Positions 1-9,473 of a DNA stretch of 55,834 nt are shown here, one piece after another. Both the position numbers and the translations under genes were made by a program. The stretch covers positions 1-55,834 of the forward strand of contig JAIOZL010000033.1 of assembly GCA_021740645.1 (NCBI GenBank), read 5' to 3'. The DNA is from Bacteroidales bacterium. GTDB taxonomy: Bacteria; Bacteroidota; Bacteroidia; Bacteroidales; JAADJA01. Every line of letters begins with the position of its first letter. Position 1 is the stretch's first letter. The notes under the pieces were generated by a model. That model searched no databases and was not told where the DNA came from. It worked only from the letters and a program-made list of their open reading frames with translations.

Positions 1-84
1 TTCGGATAAGTATATTTTGCAATCTTCGTCCGTTTTAAAGCGTTCAGCAAACTGTATGAGATTTTGACCTCTGAATATTTCCAT
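1..84 (-). CDS. IS1595-family transposase, N-terminal 28 codons (runs off the left edge)
   Basis: Read leftward from an ATG at 84-82, the sequence stays open to the window edge. Its first residues include GQNLIQF, ERFKTDED and CKIYLSE, the pattern that opens IS1595-family (IS1016-like) transposases just before their zinc ribbon and DDE core. The zinc ribbon and catalytic part lie outside the window, so family assignment rests on 28 residues only. It points away from the broken methionine gamma-lyase gene on its right and is the likely cause of that break. Family match is from memory of such N-termini, not from a search. Confidence 0.68.
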   Translation of the reverse strand, partial: MEIFRGQNLIQFAERFKTDEDCKIYLSE

Positions 85-140
85 ATTTCTGTTGATTTTC
101 AGGATGCTAAGATATGAAATTAAATGATGACCTCTAACTA
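1..140 (-). mobile_element. End of an IS1595-type insertion sequence (partial)
   Basis: The transposase start lies at 84. From 85 to about 137 the sequence is AT-rich with no coding sense, and the gamma-lyase reading frame becomes recognisable at 138-141 immediately after an in-frame TAA (135-137). The IS terminus is therefore inferred to lie between about 115 and 140. Neither the terminal inverted repeat nor the 8-bp target duplication can be checked because the other end is outside the window. Confidence 0.55.
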
Positions 141-872
141 ATTTTTCTTGAAACACCCGCTAACCCTACCATTGGAATTACAGATTTGGTTGAAGTCTGT
201 AAACTGGCTAAAGAACATGGGATTTTGGTATGTGTTGACAATACTTTTTGTAGTCCTTATTTACAAAAACCTCTCGATTTAGGAGCAGATATTGTTTTGC
301 ATTCAATGACAAAATTTATTAACGGACATGCTGATATTGTTGCAGGAATGGTTGTGACCAAAACGGAAGCCATGTATAAAACCCTCCGTGGAGTTATGGT
401 TAATGTGGGTTGCAACATGGATCCCCACCAGGCATTCCTTACACGCAGAGGGCTCAAAACCCTTGCTATTAGAATTGACAGAGCACAGGAAAATTCAATA
501 AAAGTGTCTGAATTTCTGGAAAATCATCCCAAAGTTGAATGGGTAAGGTATCCGGGATTAAAGTCACATCCGCAATTTGATCTAGCCAAAAAACAGATGA
601 AAGGTCCCGGTGCCATGATCAGTTTTGGACTCAAGGGAGGATTTGATGCCGGGAAAAAGATGATGGATAACGTTGAACTTGCTTTACTGGCGGTTTCTCT
701 TGGAGGAATTGAAACATTAATCCAACATCCTGCTTCGATGACACACTCAAAACTCACAAAGGAGGCTAAAGATAAAGCCGGAATTTCGGACGGCCTTGTT
801 CGTCTTTCGATAGGTATTGAAGAAGTGGAGGACATTATCAATGACTTGAAACAGGCCCTTGACAAAGTCTGA
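138..872 (+). pseudogene. Methionine gamma-lyase / cystathionine gamma-synthase family enzyme, 5'-truncated
   Basis: This is the C-terminal part of a PLP-dependent Cys/Met metabolism enzyme. The frame opens at 138 with L-I-F-L-E-T-P-A-N-P-T, the motif in the middle of methionine gamma-lyases, and keeps the DNTF segment, the PLP-lysine region (SMTKFINGH), the AVSLGG segment and the HPASMTH stretch that marks gamma-lyases and gamma-synthases. About 245 codons remain of the usual 390-400. The N-terminal substrate- and cofactor-binding part is missing, cut where the IS1595-type end begins. A TTG at 186 could act as a start but would leave out the conserved ETPANPT motif, so the remnant is unlikely to be functional. 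Family members release methanethiol or ammonia from methionine or cystathionine; which substrate applied here cannot be told. Confidence 0.85.
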
Positions 873-1016
873 TCATTTCCATTTTTTTAATCTTACAGCT
901 TAGCATTACACGTTTTTTTATTTAATTTCGTTACTTCAATTTTATTTGAATTGTAAGTGAAACCATTGCTAATGGATTTTGTCCTTATGCTAATAAACAG
1001 ACTATAGTATTAACTT

Positions 1017-3329
1017 GTGAGATTTTATACAGGCATTATATTTTCCCTTATTATTTTGGGAAATGCATACCCCCAAAAAGTGGGTCTTGTATTAAGTGGA
1101 GGAGGACCTCGTGGGGTTACCCATGTGGGAGTTTTAAAGGCACTTGAGGAAAATAATATACCCATCGACTATATTGTTGGGACATCCATGGGAGCCATTA
1201 TTGGTGGGTTGTATTCTTCCGGTTATACGCCGGGTGAAATTGAAGAATTGATCAAATCGGAAGAACTTAAATCATGGGTCACAATAAATATTGACCCTAA
1301 AAATAAATACTACTTTAACCAAGCTGAACCCAATGCATCCTGGCAATTATTCAGATTATACTTTGATTCTGGCCTCAAAGCTAAACTTCCAACAAATTTT
1401 GTATCGCCTTACGGAATGGATTTTGGATTTATTAAGCTTTTTGCCGGAGCTAGTGCAGCAGCTGATTATCAGTTCGACAACCTGTATATCCCATTCCGAT
1501 GCATTGCTTCAGATATTGAAAAAAGTAAAGCTGTTGCTTTAAGTTCAGGCCGGATAGAAAAAGCTGTGCGAGCTTCGATGACCTTCCCGTTTTATTTTAA
1601 ACCTATTAAAATAGACGGCAAACTAATGTTTGATGGAGGTATGCATAATAATTTTCCAGCGGATGTAATTGTTTCTGAATTTAATCCTGACATTATCATA
1701 GGAGTAAAGGCGGCATCGAATTATGGGCCACCAAAGGAAGATGACATAATCTCACAGGTCCAGTCGATGCTCATGGCAAACACGGAATATATACTAGATC
1801 CTGAAAAAGGGGTACTGATCGAACCGAATATGTGGTCAGTGGGTGTGACCGACTTTTCCAATACAAATGCCTTTATTGATAGTGGTTATGTGAAGACAAT
1901 TCAGTTGATCCCTCAAATCAAGGCAAAAATAAAGAGAGAGGAGTCCATTGCTGAAAAAAATGAAAAAAGGGACATATTCCGGAATAAGGTTCCCGAATTG
2001 GTTGTTAATAAGATAAAATTTAAAGGTGTAAGGCCTGAACAGGAAGTATATCTTGAGCGCCTGATCAATATGGAAGATTTTTTACACCACATCAATTCAA
2101 CCAGTTTATCGACGGACGCCCTGGTGAATGAACTCAAAAGGCAATATTTTCAGATTCTATCAGAAAAACAGATTGAATCGGTATATCCGGAGATCATCCA
2201 TTCAGATACCGGAAATTTTTATACGGTGGTTTACAATCTAAGTGAAAGTAAATTATTTGAGACTGAGGTCGGCGGATTGATTTCCAGTAAAGCTGTAAAT
2301 GAGATTTTTATACAAATGCAATACAGTTATTGGCGTAAATATGCGCTCTCGCTTTCAGGCAATGCTTACCTTGGAAGATTTCATAATTCCGGGCATGGGA
2401 ATGCAAGATTAATGATCCCTGGCCGCTTGCCTCTTGCAATAGAGCTTGGGTTTACTGCCAACGGATGGAATTATTTTAATACAAGTACTTATTTCATCGA
2501 AGATGAAGATCCGGGGTTTCTTAAACAATATGATAATTATTGGTCACTTGGGTTGAATTCTCCACTAAGCCATTCAGGAAAATTCAGCTTTGTGATTCAG
2601 GCTGGCCGTAAAAGAGATGATTACTATCAATCCAACAATTTTACACGCTCCGACACTAACGACATTACAACTTTTGATTTCTACCGCCCTGCGGCTATTC
2701 TGGAATTTAATACTTTAAACAGAAAACAATATGCATCAGAAGGATACCACTTCAGGTTATGTGGATCCTACATCAGCGGGATGGAGAAAAATTACCCTGG
2801 GAGCACCTCCATTGACTCTACTATCTCTTCTACCTATCATAACTGGGTACTTTTCAAAATGCTTTACGATGGTTATCATACAGTTTCCAAATCGCTTAAA
2901 CTTGGATTTTATGGTGAAGCCGTTATTAGCGACAGGAGAACTTTTAACAATTATACGGCATCTATTTTATCAGCCACTGCTTTTGAACCATTGCCTGAAA
3001 ACCAAACTGTTTTTTTACCCCAGTACCATGCATTTAACTACCTTGCATCCGGGTTAAAAATAATTATTCCGGTTTTCAGAACACTTGATTACCGGGCTGA
3101 GGCATATGTATTTCAACCGATTCGTCAAATTCTTAAAGATGATGATAACCGGGCTACCCGTGGCGATTATTTAGATGTCAGGTACCTGATACTGTCGACA
3201 AGTATGGTCTATTTTGCTCCCTTTGGGCCTATTAGTATATCAGGAATTTATTTGGATGATGAAATTGCCCCTTTCCAATTTAACTTTAGTATTGGTTATT
3301 ACTTATTTAATAAGAGGCCTTTTAACTAA
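1017..3329 (+). CDS. Patatin-like phospholipase with POTRA and Omp85-type beta-barrel
   Basis: Secreted outer-membrane protein of 770 residues that should hydrolyse phospholipid acyl esters through a Ser-Asp dyad. After a hydrophobic signal peptide (about residues 3-19) comes the patatin domain with the oxyanion loop GGGPRG (28-33), nucleophile motif GTSMG (Ser57) and the DGG motif (Asp206). Around residues 325-400 is one POTRA-like segment (LVVNKIKFKGV), and the remainder alternates aromatic and polar residues like the 16-strand Omp85/BamA barrel, ending in aromatic strands. This resembles the PlpD/FplA class of type V autotransporter patatins, with a shorter periplasmic part. The start is GTG at 1017; an in-frame TAA at 1011 excludes anything further upstream. 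It stands alone between the gamma-lyase remnant and the DUF349 gene. Confidence 0.9.
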   Translation: MRFYTGIIFSLIILGNAYPQKVGLVLSGGGPRGVTHVGVLKALEENNIPIDYIVGTSMGAIIGGLYSSGYTPGEIEELIKSEELKSWVTINIDPKNKYYFNQAEPNASWQLFRLYFDSGLKAKLPTNFVSPYGMDFGFIKLFAGASAAADYQFDNLYIPFRCIASDIEKSKAVALSSGRIEKAVRASMTFPFYFKPIKIDGKLMFDGGMHNNFPADVIVSEFNPDIIIGVKAASNYGPPKEDDIISQVQSMLMANTEYILDPEKGVLIEPNMWSVGVTDFSNTNAFIDSGYVKTIQLIPQIKAKIKREESIAEKNEKRDIFRNKVPELVVNKIKFKGVRPEQEVYLERLINMEDFLHHINSTSLSTDALVNELKRQYFQILSEKQIESVYPEIIHSDTGNFYTVVYNLSESKLFETEVGGLISSKAVNEIFIQMQYSYWRKYALSLSGNAYLGRFHNSGHGNARLMIPGRLPLAIELGFTANGWNYFNTSTYFIEDEDPGFLKQYDNYWSLGLNSPLSHSGKFSFVIQAGRKRDDYYQSNNFTRSDTNDITTFDFYRPAAILEFNTLNRKQYASEGYHFRLCGSYISGMEKNYPGSTSIDSTISSTYHNWVLFKMLYDGYHTVSKSLKLGFYGEAVISDRRTFNNYTASILSATAFEPLPENQTVFLPQYHAFNYLASGLKIIIPVFRTLDYRAEAYVFQPIRQILKDDDNRATRGDYLDVRYLILSTSMVYFAPFGPISISGIYLDDEIAPFQFNFSIGYYLFNKRPFN

Positions 3330-3406
3330 AAACCTGATCCCTTTTTATAGGAATTATACCTGATTTAGAATTCATGCAGAAATAATGGCTATTAATAAAA
3401 TATTTA

Positions 3407-3414
3407 TACTTTTG
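3407..3414 (+). promoter_or_regulatory. -7 promoter box (TACTTTTG) for the DUF349 gene
   Basis: TACTTTTG matches the Bacteroidota sigma-A -7 consensus TAnnTTTG. It lies 76 bases before the ATG at 3491 and would start transcription near 3420. No clear TTTG -33 box is visible. Confidence 0.55.
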
Positions 3415-3490
3415 CAATCCTTTAATAAATACGTAAAACTATTACAGTCGAAATGGCTGATTTCTAAATTCAGTAGTGAATTAATAATAT

Positions 3491-5704
3491 ATGGAAACAA
3501 AAGATCTGAATCTCAACCCTGAAGGCCAGGAGGAGAACTCTAAAAAGAAAGCAGTAAAGAAAACGGCACCCAAAGCCGCTAAAAAAAGCACCACTGCAAA
3601 GAAAAGTGCAACAAAACCAAAAAAAGAGGTCGCTGATAAAGCAGTTTCAAAAGCTAAAAAGCCTGTAAAAGCGAAGGCATCCGCTACCAAAAAACAAGAA
3701 ATCTCTACAGATCAGCTAAAGGAAGCTGACGCTGCGGAAATTAAATCGGGTATAATTGCTGAGGAACAAATTGTATCCCCCGAGGTAGAAGCAGAGGAAA
3801 CGAAGGCTTTAGAAACACATCCTGAAGCTGTTACTGCAGTAGAGGAAATTAAGGACGATAAGGAGGTAAAGAAGGAAGAAGAGTCAAAACCTATTGCATC
3901 ACCTGAACATATAGAGGAGCTGGAAGAAGACGCAGATGATGGGGATGAGGATGACGAGGATGAGGAAGATGAGCACGAGGAAGAGATTCAATTCGATTCA
4001 TTAAGTCGTAGTGAACTGGTTGAGATGCTGGAAGAACAGGTAACCAATACAAATATTACTGAAATAAAGAAGAAGGTATCACAGATAAAAGTGGCCTTCT
4101 TAAAAATCAATAATGAGATACAACATAAGAAGTTTGAAAGCTTTATCTCTGACGGTGGTGAAAAAGAGGGGTTTGAACCAGAGAAAGATGAGTTAGAGGA
4201 AAGATTTAATGTAGCTTTCAATATTTATAAAAGGAGCCGCAAAAACTGGCTCGAGGAACAAGAAAAAGAAAAAGCAGTTAACCTGGAAACCAAGAAACTG
4301 ATCCTTGAAGAACTCAAGTTATTAATTGAGTCAGAAGAATCATTGAAAAAAACCTACGATGAATTCAGGATACTCCAGGAAAAATGGCGGCAGGTAGGAA
4401 TGGTCCCAAAATCAGAGGTTAACAATCTTTGGCAGAGTTATCATTTTTACGTAGAAAAATTCTTTGACAAAGTGAAGATCAACAATGAACTTCGCGATCT
4501 GGACATGAAAAAGAATATGGAGTCGAAGATTGAACTTTGTGAAAAAGCAGAAGAACTTTTACTGGAAACTTCACCTATAAAATCATTTAAACAACTTCAG
4601 GATTATCACAGGCAGTGGAAGGATGTGGGGCCAGTTCCTCAGGATAAAAGAGATGATCTGTGGGAACGCTTTAAAAGCACTTCTGATAAAATCAATGAAC
4701 GAAGAAGAGAGCATTACCTAAAACTCAGGGATGGCCAGAAAAATAACTTAATAGCTAAAACAGCTTTAAGCGAAAAGGCCGAGGAACTCTTAACCAAGGA
4801 AAATGAATCTATTAAAGAATGGCAGGCCAGCACCAATAGCATCAGTGAGTTGTTGAAAGTCTGGAAAACAATAGGACCAGCACCAAGGAAAGAAAATGAT
4901 GAAATCTGGGAAAGATTTAAAACTTCACTGGATAATTTTTTCGAAGCTAAAAAAGAGTTTTTTAATAAAATAAAAGAAGAGCAACTTAATAATTACAATC
5001 TCAAACTCGACTTATGCGCACAAGCTGAATCTATTAAGTCAAGCACAGATTGGAGAAACACAACTCAGGAACTCATTAATCTTCAGAAAGAATGGAAAGA
5101 AATAGGGCCCGTTCCTAAGAAACATTCTGATAAGATATGGAAACGTTTCAGGGCAGCATGTGATGAGTTTTTCAATTCAAAGTCAGAATACTTTTCAAAT
5201 ATCAAACAGCATGAAGCTGATAATTTATCTGCGAAAGAAGAACTCATTAAAAAAGTCGAATCCTTTGAATTTGATTCAGATAAAAACCAGGCTCTTGAGC
5301 AACTAAAAGGGCTTCAGCGAGAATGGACAGAAATCGGACATGTACCCTTTAAAGATAAAGACCGATTGCAGGTAGCTTTCCGTAAGGCAATAAACAACCA
5401 GCTCGATAAGTTAAAAATAAATAAGGCAGAGATGCAAACTGCCAATTACAAGGAAAGATTTGAGACCATAAAAGAAAAACCCAATTCGAACCGTATTATT
5501 AATAATGAAAGAAATTTCCTGATTAATAAACGGAATAAGATGGAAGATGAAGTTAAGCTTTGGGAAAACAATATGGGATTTCTCGCGGAATCAAAAAAAG
5601 CCTCTCTGCTTAAAGAGGAGTTTGAGAAAAAAATTGAAAAAGTAAGAGCAGAAATAGAGGTCATTAATGAAAAAATCAGGTTTCTGGAGAGAGGAACCGA
5701 ATAG
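3491..5704 (+). CDS. DUF349-repeat protein with histone H1-like tail
   Basis: Protein of 737 residues with three visible parts. Residues about 15-75 are Lys/Ala/Pro-rich (KKAVKKTAPKAAKKS), like histone H1 or AlgP tails. Residues about 115-165 are strongly acidic. The rest carries five DUF349 repeats, each with a tryptophan followed by iGpvP and then a W-x-x-F/Y helix: WRQVGMVP, WKDVGPVP, WKTIGPAP, WKEIGPVP and WTEIGHVP. The repeats predict a long helical, mostly coiled-coil rod. DUF349 proteins are widespread in Bacteroidota, cytosolic and of uncertain function. The basic tail suggests nucleic-acid contact, which is inference. The start ATG at 3491 follows a good -7 box; transcription ends at the hairpin at 5712-5742. 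Confidence 0.88.
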   Translation: METKDLNLNPEGQEENSKKKAVKKTAPKAAKKSTTAKKSATKPKKEVADKAVSKAKKPVKAKASATKKQEISTDQLKEADAAEIKSGIIAEEQIVSPEVEAEETKALETHPEAVTAVEEIKDDKEVKKEEESKPIASPEHIEELEEDADDGDEDDEDEEDEHEEEIQFDSLSRSELVEMLEEQVTNTNITEIKKKVSQIKVAFLKINNEIQHKKFESFISDGGEKEGFEPEKDELEERFNVAFNIYKRSRKNWLEEQEKEKAVNLETKKLILEELKLLIESEESLKKTYDEFRILQEKWRQVGMVPKSEVNNLWQSYHFYVEKFFDKVKINNELRDLDMKKNMESKIELCEKAEELLLETSPIKSFKQLQDYHRQWKDVGPVPQDKRDDLWERFKSTSDKINERRREHYLKLRDGQKNNLIAKTALSEKAEELLTKENESIKEWQASTNSISELLKVWKTIGPAPRKENDEIWERFKTSLDNFFEAKKEFFNKIKEEQLNNYNLKLDLCAQAESIKSSTDWRNTTQELINLQKEWKEIGPVPKKHSDKIWKRFRAACDEFFNSKSEYFSNIKQHEADNLSAKEELIKKVESFEFDSDKNQALEQLKGLQREWTEIGHVPFKDKDRLQVAFRKAINNQLDKLKINKAEMQTANYKERFETIKEKPNSNRIINNERNFLINKRNKMEDEVKLWENNMGFLAESKKASLLKEEFEKKIEKVRAEIEVINEKIRFLERGTE

Positions 5705-5711
5705 TACGAGT

Positions 5712-5742
5712 AACCCCGTCAATTGCTGGCGGGGTTTTTTAT
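5712..5742 (+). terminator. Rho-independent terminator of the DUF349 gene
   Basis: AACCCCGTC and GGCGGGGTT form a nine-pair stem (one G-T pair) around loop aattgct, followed by a T run. It lies 8 bases after the DUF349 stop codon and overlaps the last codons of the convergent gene at 5719-7866. Confidence 0.85.
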
Positions 5743-7866
5743 TTTCAAAATAAGTTGAAGTTTAATTTCACTCTTATTGTTCCCATCAATATAATCGAGT
5801 CCACTCCCCTGCGAGGTTTTATTTTTTACCCATAAATGTGAATATCTAAGCCAGCAGGCTAAATAATTCTTTATTTGGTAGCGTATCATAAATACGCCTT
5901 TATTTCCTTTATAATAATAGGCCGGAACCGAAAAGGCGTAAAGTAAATCATTTTCATAGGCATAAATGCGCTCATTATAAGTATCCGTATCAAACACTGC
6001 ATACCGAAAAAAGAAGCCCAAACCAGCATTTAAATCCCATTTAACATCATGAAAGACAAGATAACCATTTGCCTTTTCCCCTGCTGTATTTGCATTTACA
6101 AGGTATTCAAGTCGGTTTCGCATCAGTACATTTTTAGTTACCACATAGTCGATGTTAAATCTGAACGAATGTTGACTAATATTTAATAGTTCCTTCAAAT
6201 GTTCATCGTGGGTGTAAGCACTCTTTTGTTTGGATTTATACTTATACCGAAAATTAAGTGAAACATCTTGGTTGGGTGTATAATCTGATTGAACCAGAAT
6301 GCTGTTTCCTATCGACGGCTGATCCACCAGGTATTTCAGCCACGGAAAACTATACCGATCCAAATAAAAAGAAAAAGAAAGATTTCTTAGTAATAAGATT
6401 TTCAGCCCGGTATAAATTCCCGACTCATTATAGGTGTTGCTTTCGCTAAATGCATTGCTAAAATAATTATGATAATCACGTCCAAAGTTTCTGTATAGAA
6501 GTGAAACAGCTATCCTCGGGTGAATATGGGTAGTAAATCCAATCAAGCCTGCCAGGCCCATGTTTTTACTCATGGCCAGTTCACCGAAAACCTGGTATCC
6601 ATTAAATAAATAACTAAAATCAATGCCCATATTTAAATTTGTACTATCAAAAAAATCAAACTTATGATATAGTTCAGCATGTGTTGAAATTGGATAGGAA
6701 AAGCCTGAATAGAATCCTGTCAATCCTATTTGAAATCGTTCCTCCGTAAATTTTATATTGCCCCCAACTACGCTCATTTCCAGCACATCTTTTTTAATTA
6801 TTTCATTTGTTGTCCGATGGTACCCGGTTTCAGTTATTGAAGATACCAAACCTTTTGAAGCGGAGGAATCGCTGATTAAATTAGCATCCAGGGAGTTCTT
6901 TGAATAAAAAGCCGTCAGGTCAAACTTCCCTAAATTAATTGTGGTGGCAGCCCCTCTGAAAAACCTGTTTTCATCAGCAGAAGTATAAGGGCTTATGCCC
7001 GTTCCATATTTTTTTACACCTGAAACATCAGCGGATTTGCCGAAAGCCAGCCCACCCCATAAAGTAAGGCCCTGTCCGAAACGCAGTTGGTAGTCGCCAA
7101 GTGTAAAAATTTTAATCTGTCCAATATCATTTAATGTAATATGCCCTGAATAAAAATCAAATCCATTTTTGATCTTATTCTCAGTGAGTACATGTATAGT
7201 ATCCGGGACATTTTTTCGGAGGAATACTTCTCCGGGGTCTTTTTCCATGGTTAGCCCTAATCGAATTCTGTTCGAATAATTAAATCCGTATCTCAAAAGG
7301 TATTTATCTGCATTTCCGATATAAAATGAGTTTGGATTTGCACGTATTGAAGAATCAGGAAAACTTCGGAAGCCTTCCTTTTCCTGCAATATTCTTTGAT
7401 ATCTTAACAACACATTGTGCTTCCCATACTTCATGACATTCGCAGGAGATAGTTTAAGTGGTGCCTTAACCGGGGCAATTTTAACAAAATACATTAGATT
7501 TTGAATATCGGATGCCTCAAATCCATCAATAGCCTGTAGTTCATATTCAGACACCAAATAACCATAAGTTTCACGATAAGCCAGCAGGTGATATATCTGC
7601 ATATCATTAAGTAATCCCAGTTTATGCAAATCATCCAGGGTAGCACTATTCAAATTAAGAGGGTTTGCCGCAAAATAAGAAAGGTCGATCACCAATTCTG
7701 AATAGTCCAGCTCACGGTCAATACCAGCAGCTATTTCCTCAATTTTATCCCTGATCCCCGACTCCATAGTTTGAACCCTGACATCTTCTTGTGCAATTAA
7801 TAATTCCAAACCTGTCATTAGGGAAAATAAAAGCACTAAAATGCCATATTTTAGGATAACGTTCAT
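5719..7866 (-). CDS. Helix-hairpin-helix domain protein with predicted outer-membrane beta-barrel
   Basis: A 715-residue secreted protein. A signal peptide covers about residues 1-25 (ending LLIAQED). Residues about 50-130 carry two helix-hairpin-helix units of the ComEA type: NPLNLNSATLDDLHKLGLL, then YELQAIDGFEASDIQNL. The remaining 570 residues are beta-rich with alternating aromatic residues and many Tyr/Asn turns, and look like an outer-membrane barrel. Such HhH-plus-barrel proteins are common in Bacteroidota and of unknown function; HhH motifs usually bind DNA backbone, so DNA contact at the cell surface or periplasm is possible but unproven. It lies 5 bases downstream of the PorV/PorQ-like gene, so the two are probably one operon. 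Its last codons contain the terminator of the convergent DUF349 gene. Confidence 0.82.
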   Translation of the reverse strand: MNVILKYGILVLLFSLMTGLELLIAQEDVRVQTMESGIRDKIEEIAAGIDRELDYSELVIDLSYFAANPLNLNSATLDDLHKLGLLNDMQIYHLLAYRETYGYLVSEYELQAIDGFEASDIQNLMYFVKIAPVKAPLKLSPANVMKYGKHNVLLRYQRILQEKEGFRSFPDSSIRANPNSFYIGNADKYLLRYGFNYSNRIRLGLTMEKDPGEVFLRKNVPDTIHVLTENKIKNGFDFYSGHITLNDIGQIKIFTLGDYQLRFGQGLTLWGGLAFGKSADVSGVKKYGTGISPYTSADENRFFRGAATTINLGKFDLTAFYSKNSLDANLISDSSASKGLVSSITETGYHRTTNEIIKKDVLEMSVVGGNIKFTEERFQIGLTGFYSGFSYPISTHAELYHKFDFFDSTNLNMGIDFSYLFNGYQVFGELAMSKNMGLAGLIGFTTHIHPRIAVSLLYRNFGRDYHNYFSNAFSESNTYNESGIYTGLKILLLRNLSFSFYLDRYSFPWLKYLVDQPSIGNSILVQSDYTPNQDVSLNFRYKYKSKQKSAYTHDEHLKELLNISQHSFRFNIDYVVTKNVLMRNRLEYLVNANTAGEKANGYLVFHDVKWDLNAGLGFFFRYAVFDTDTYNERIYAYENDLLYAFSVPAYYYKGNKGVFMIRYQIKNYLACWLRYSHLWVKNKTSQGSGLDYIDGNNKSEIKLQLILKIKNPASN

Positions 7867-7871
7867 AAAGA

Positions 7872-8747
7872 TTATTTCCTTTTATTAATTTCATAGGTCA
7901 TTGAGATATGAGGAGACCATCCCAACACCTGATGGACAGATGCACCAAAATCAATTTGAAGTTTATCAAGTTCCAATCCAAAACCAAAAGTATACAACGA
8001 GGCGATACTAAATTTATCTGCCCCACTTAATGAAGGAATACTTGAAAGACCCAGCCGTACCGCTAATTTCTCTGCAAGACTGTACTCAAAACCACCCATG
8101 ATCTGGGGTTTGTAATTCATATCCTTTTTTGTTTCAACCAATAAGAGAAAATCGTCGGTTATTTTGTAGGAAATTCCCAATCGGTAAACCGAACTTATTC
8201 GTTCATTAAATTTATTTTCCAGTTTGCTGTTAAGCGGATTAAAAATATGGGCAGCGATAATTACCTCATCCGACAATTGCATCATCATCCCCAACTCAAA
8301 TGATAAAACATAGGCCTTTCCGTAATCCTCAGCAATCCGTGTTGACAAATAATCAAGTTGAAGGCCGGCAGAAAACCTTTCATTTAGTTTTTTAGCATAT
8401 GCAAGTCCCAATTTATCCTGACTGTAGTTTGAATAACCAAAGCCCGAATATCCCAGGCCAAAGACTCCGTATTTTGTTGGAAAAGCTAATCCCAAATATT
8501 TGGTTCCTAATTCTTGCAACAAGAATCGGTTACTATAGCCTACACCGGTGTTTATACCTTTTGTTCCAACTAATCCTGCCTGGTTATTAAAAAGAGACCA
8601 AAAGTCATTCAAAGACACGGAAGCAAATCCCAAAGAGGCTGACCGCGCGCCTGCCGGAGAATTTTCAATCACAGAAAACCCTTTTTTAGGGCAAATAAAA
8701 ATAATACTCAAAGCCGTGAAGGCAATAATCAGGTTAATTGGTTTCAT
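7872..8747 (-). CDS. PorV/PorQ family outer-membrane protein
   Basis: A 291-residue secreted protein with a signal peptide and then the segment ENSPAGARSASLGFASVSL, which matches the start of PorV/PorQ (UPF0164, FadL-like) barrels where small residues precede the first strand. The rest alternates short strands and glycine turns (GLGYSGFGYSNY) and ends in a strand. Members are about 300-400 residues and include the T9SS shuttle PorV and PorQ; many paralogues have no known role. First gene of a two-gene operon with the HhH/barrel protein, which suggests the two act together at the outer membrane. The start ATG at 8747 leads directly into a hydrophobic signal (LIIAFTALSIIFI). Confidence 0.8.
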   Translation of the reverse strand: MKPINLIIAFTALSIIFICPKKGFSVIENSPAGARSASLGFASVSLNDFWSLFNNQAGLVGTKGINTGVGYSNRFLLQELGTKYLGLAFPTKYGVFGLGYSGFGYSNYSQDKLGLAYAKKLNERFSAGLQLDYLSTRIAEDYGKAYVLSFELGMMMQLSDEVIIAAHIFNPLNSKLENKFNERISSVYRLGISYKITDDFLLLVETKKDMNYKPQIMGGFEYSLAEKLAVRLGLSSIPSLSGADKFSIASLYTFGFGLELDKLQIDFGASVHQVLGWSPHISMTYEINKRK

Positions 8748-8822
8748 GGCTTAAATTTACAAAAATTATTAAATTGAACAAAAAATCTGTTTTTTTGTAG
8801 GTTTAATAAAACACCATATCAA

Positions 8823-9473
8823 ATGAAATCAGTTCTTTTATTTTTATCTGACCTGAAACAAAATAATACCCGTGAATGGTTTCAGGACAACAAAAAAAGA
8901 TACGATGAGACGCGTCAGGAATTTGATACTTTCATCAATGAAGTAATTGCAGGAATTTATAAATTCGACCCTTCTATAGGTATGCTTTCAGCGAAAGATT
9001 GTGTATTCCGCATTTATCGCGATGTCAGATTTTCAGCGGATAAGTCACCTTATAAAACCAATATGGGTGGAGCTATTTCGAAAGGGGGCCGTAAATCTGA
9101 TTTTGCCGGGTATTATTTTCATCTCGACCCGGAGGAGACCTTTATTGCTGGTGGTAAATACATGCCTCAAGCCGATGTACTGAAAAAATTACGGCAGGAA
9201 GTGATGTACAATATGGATGAATTTAGTCGCATTTTAAATAAGCCTTCTTTCAAAAAAACATTTGGAGAAATGGAAGGAGAAAAACTCAAAAAACCACCTA
9301 AGGATTTTCCCCCTGATTTCCCTGAAATTGAATTGCTAAAATTTAAGAGTTATACCGTTTTCCACAAATGTAACATAACGGACGTTACCGGTAAGGACTT
9401 TGTAAATTATACGGTTGACACATTCAAGGAAATGTTTCCTTTTATCCGCTTTTTAAACCGGGTTTTTGAATAA
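8823..9473 (+). CDS. DUF2461 family protein (TIGR02453-like)
   Basis: A 216-residue cytosolic protein matching the DUF2461/TIGR02453 family across its whole length. Family marks seen: the N-terminal FLSDLKQNNTREWFQDNK, then FRIYRDVRFSADKSPYKTNMG, then AGYYFHLDPEE with GGKYMP. No catalytic function is established for the family, and I infer none. The ATG is 75 bases from the divergently transcribed PorV/PorQ-like gene, so the two share a short promoter region without a clear -7 box. No partner gene is adjacent on the same strand. Confidence 0.88.
   Translation: MKSVLLFLSDLKQNNTREWFQDNKKRYDETRQEFDTFINEVIAGIYKFDPSIGMLSAKDCVFRIYRDVRFSADKSPYKTNMGGAISKGGRKSDFAGYYFHLDPEETFIAGGKYMPQADVLKKLRQEVMYNMDEFSRILNKPSFKKTFGEMEGEKLKKPPKDFPPDFPEIELLKFKSYTVFHKCNITDVTGKDFVNYTVDTFKEMFPFIRFLNRVFE

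Noticed and set aside
1017..3329. Patatin-Omp85 fusion as a novel architecture
   Set aside because: This domain order is known from type V autotransporter patatins, so it was not listed as a finding.
3481..3690. Antisense frame opposite the Lys/Ala-rich start of the DUF349 gene
   Set aside because: Its hydrophobic Ala/Phe composition is just the mirror of Lys/Ala codons; no signal or domain.
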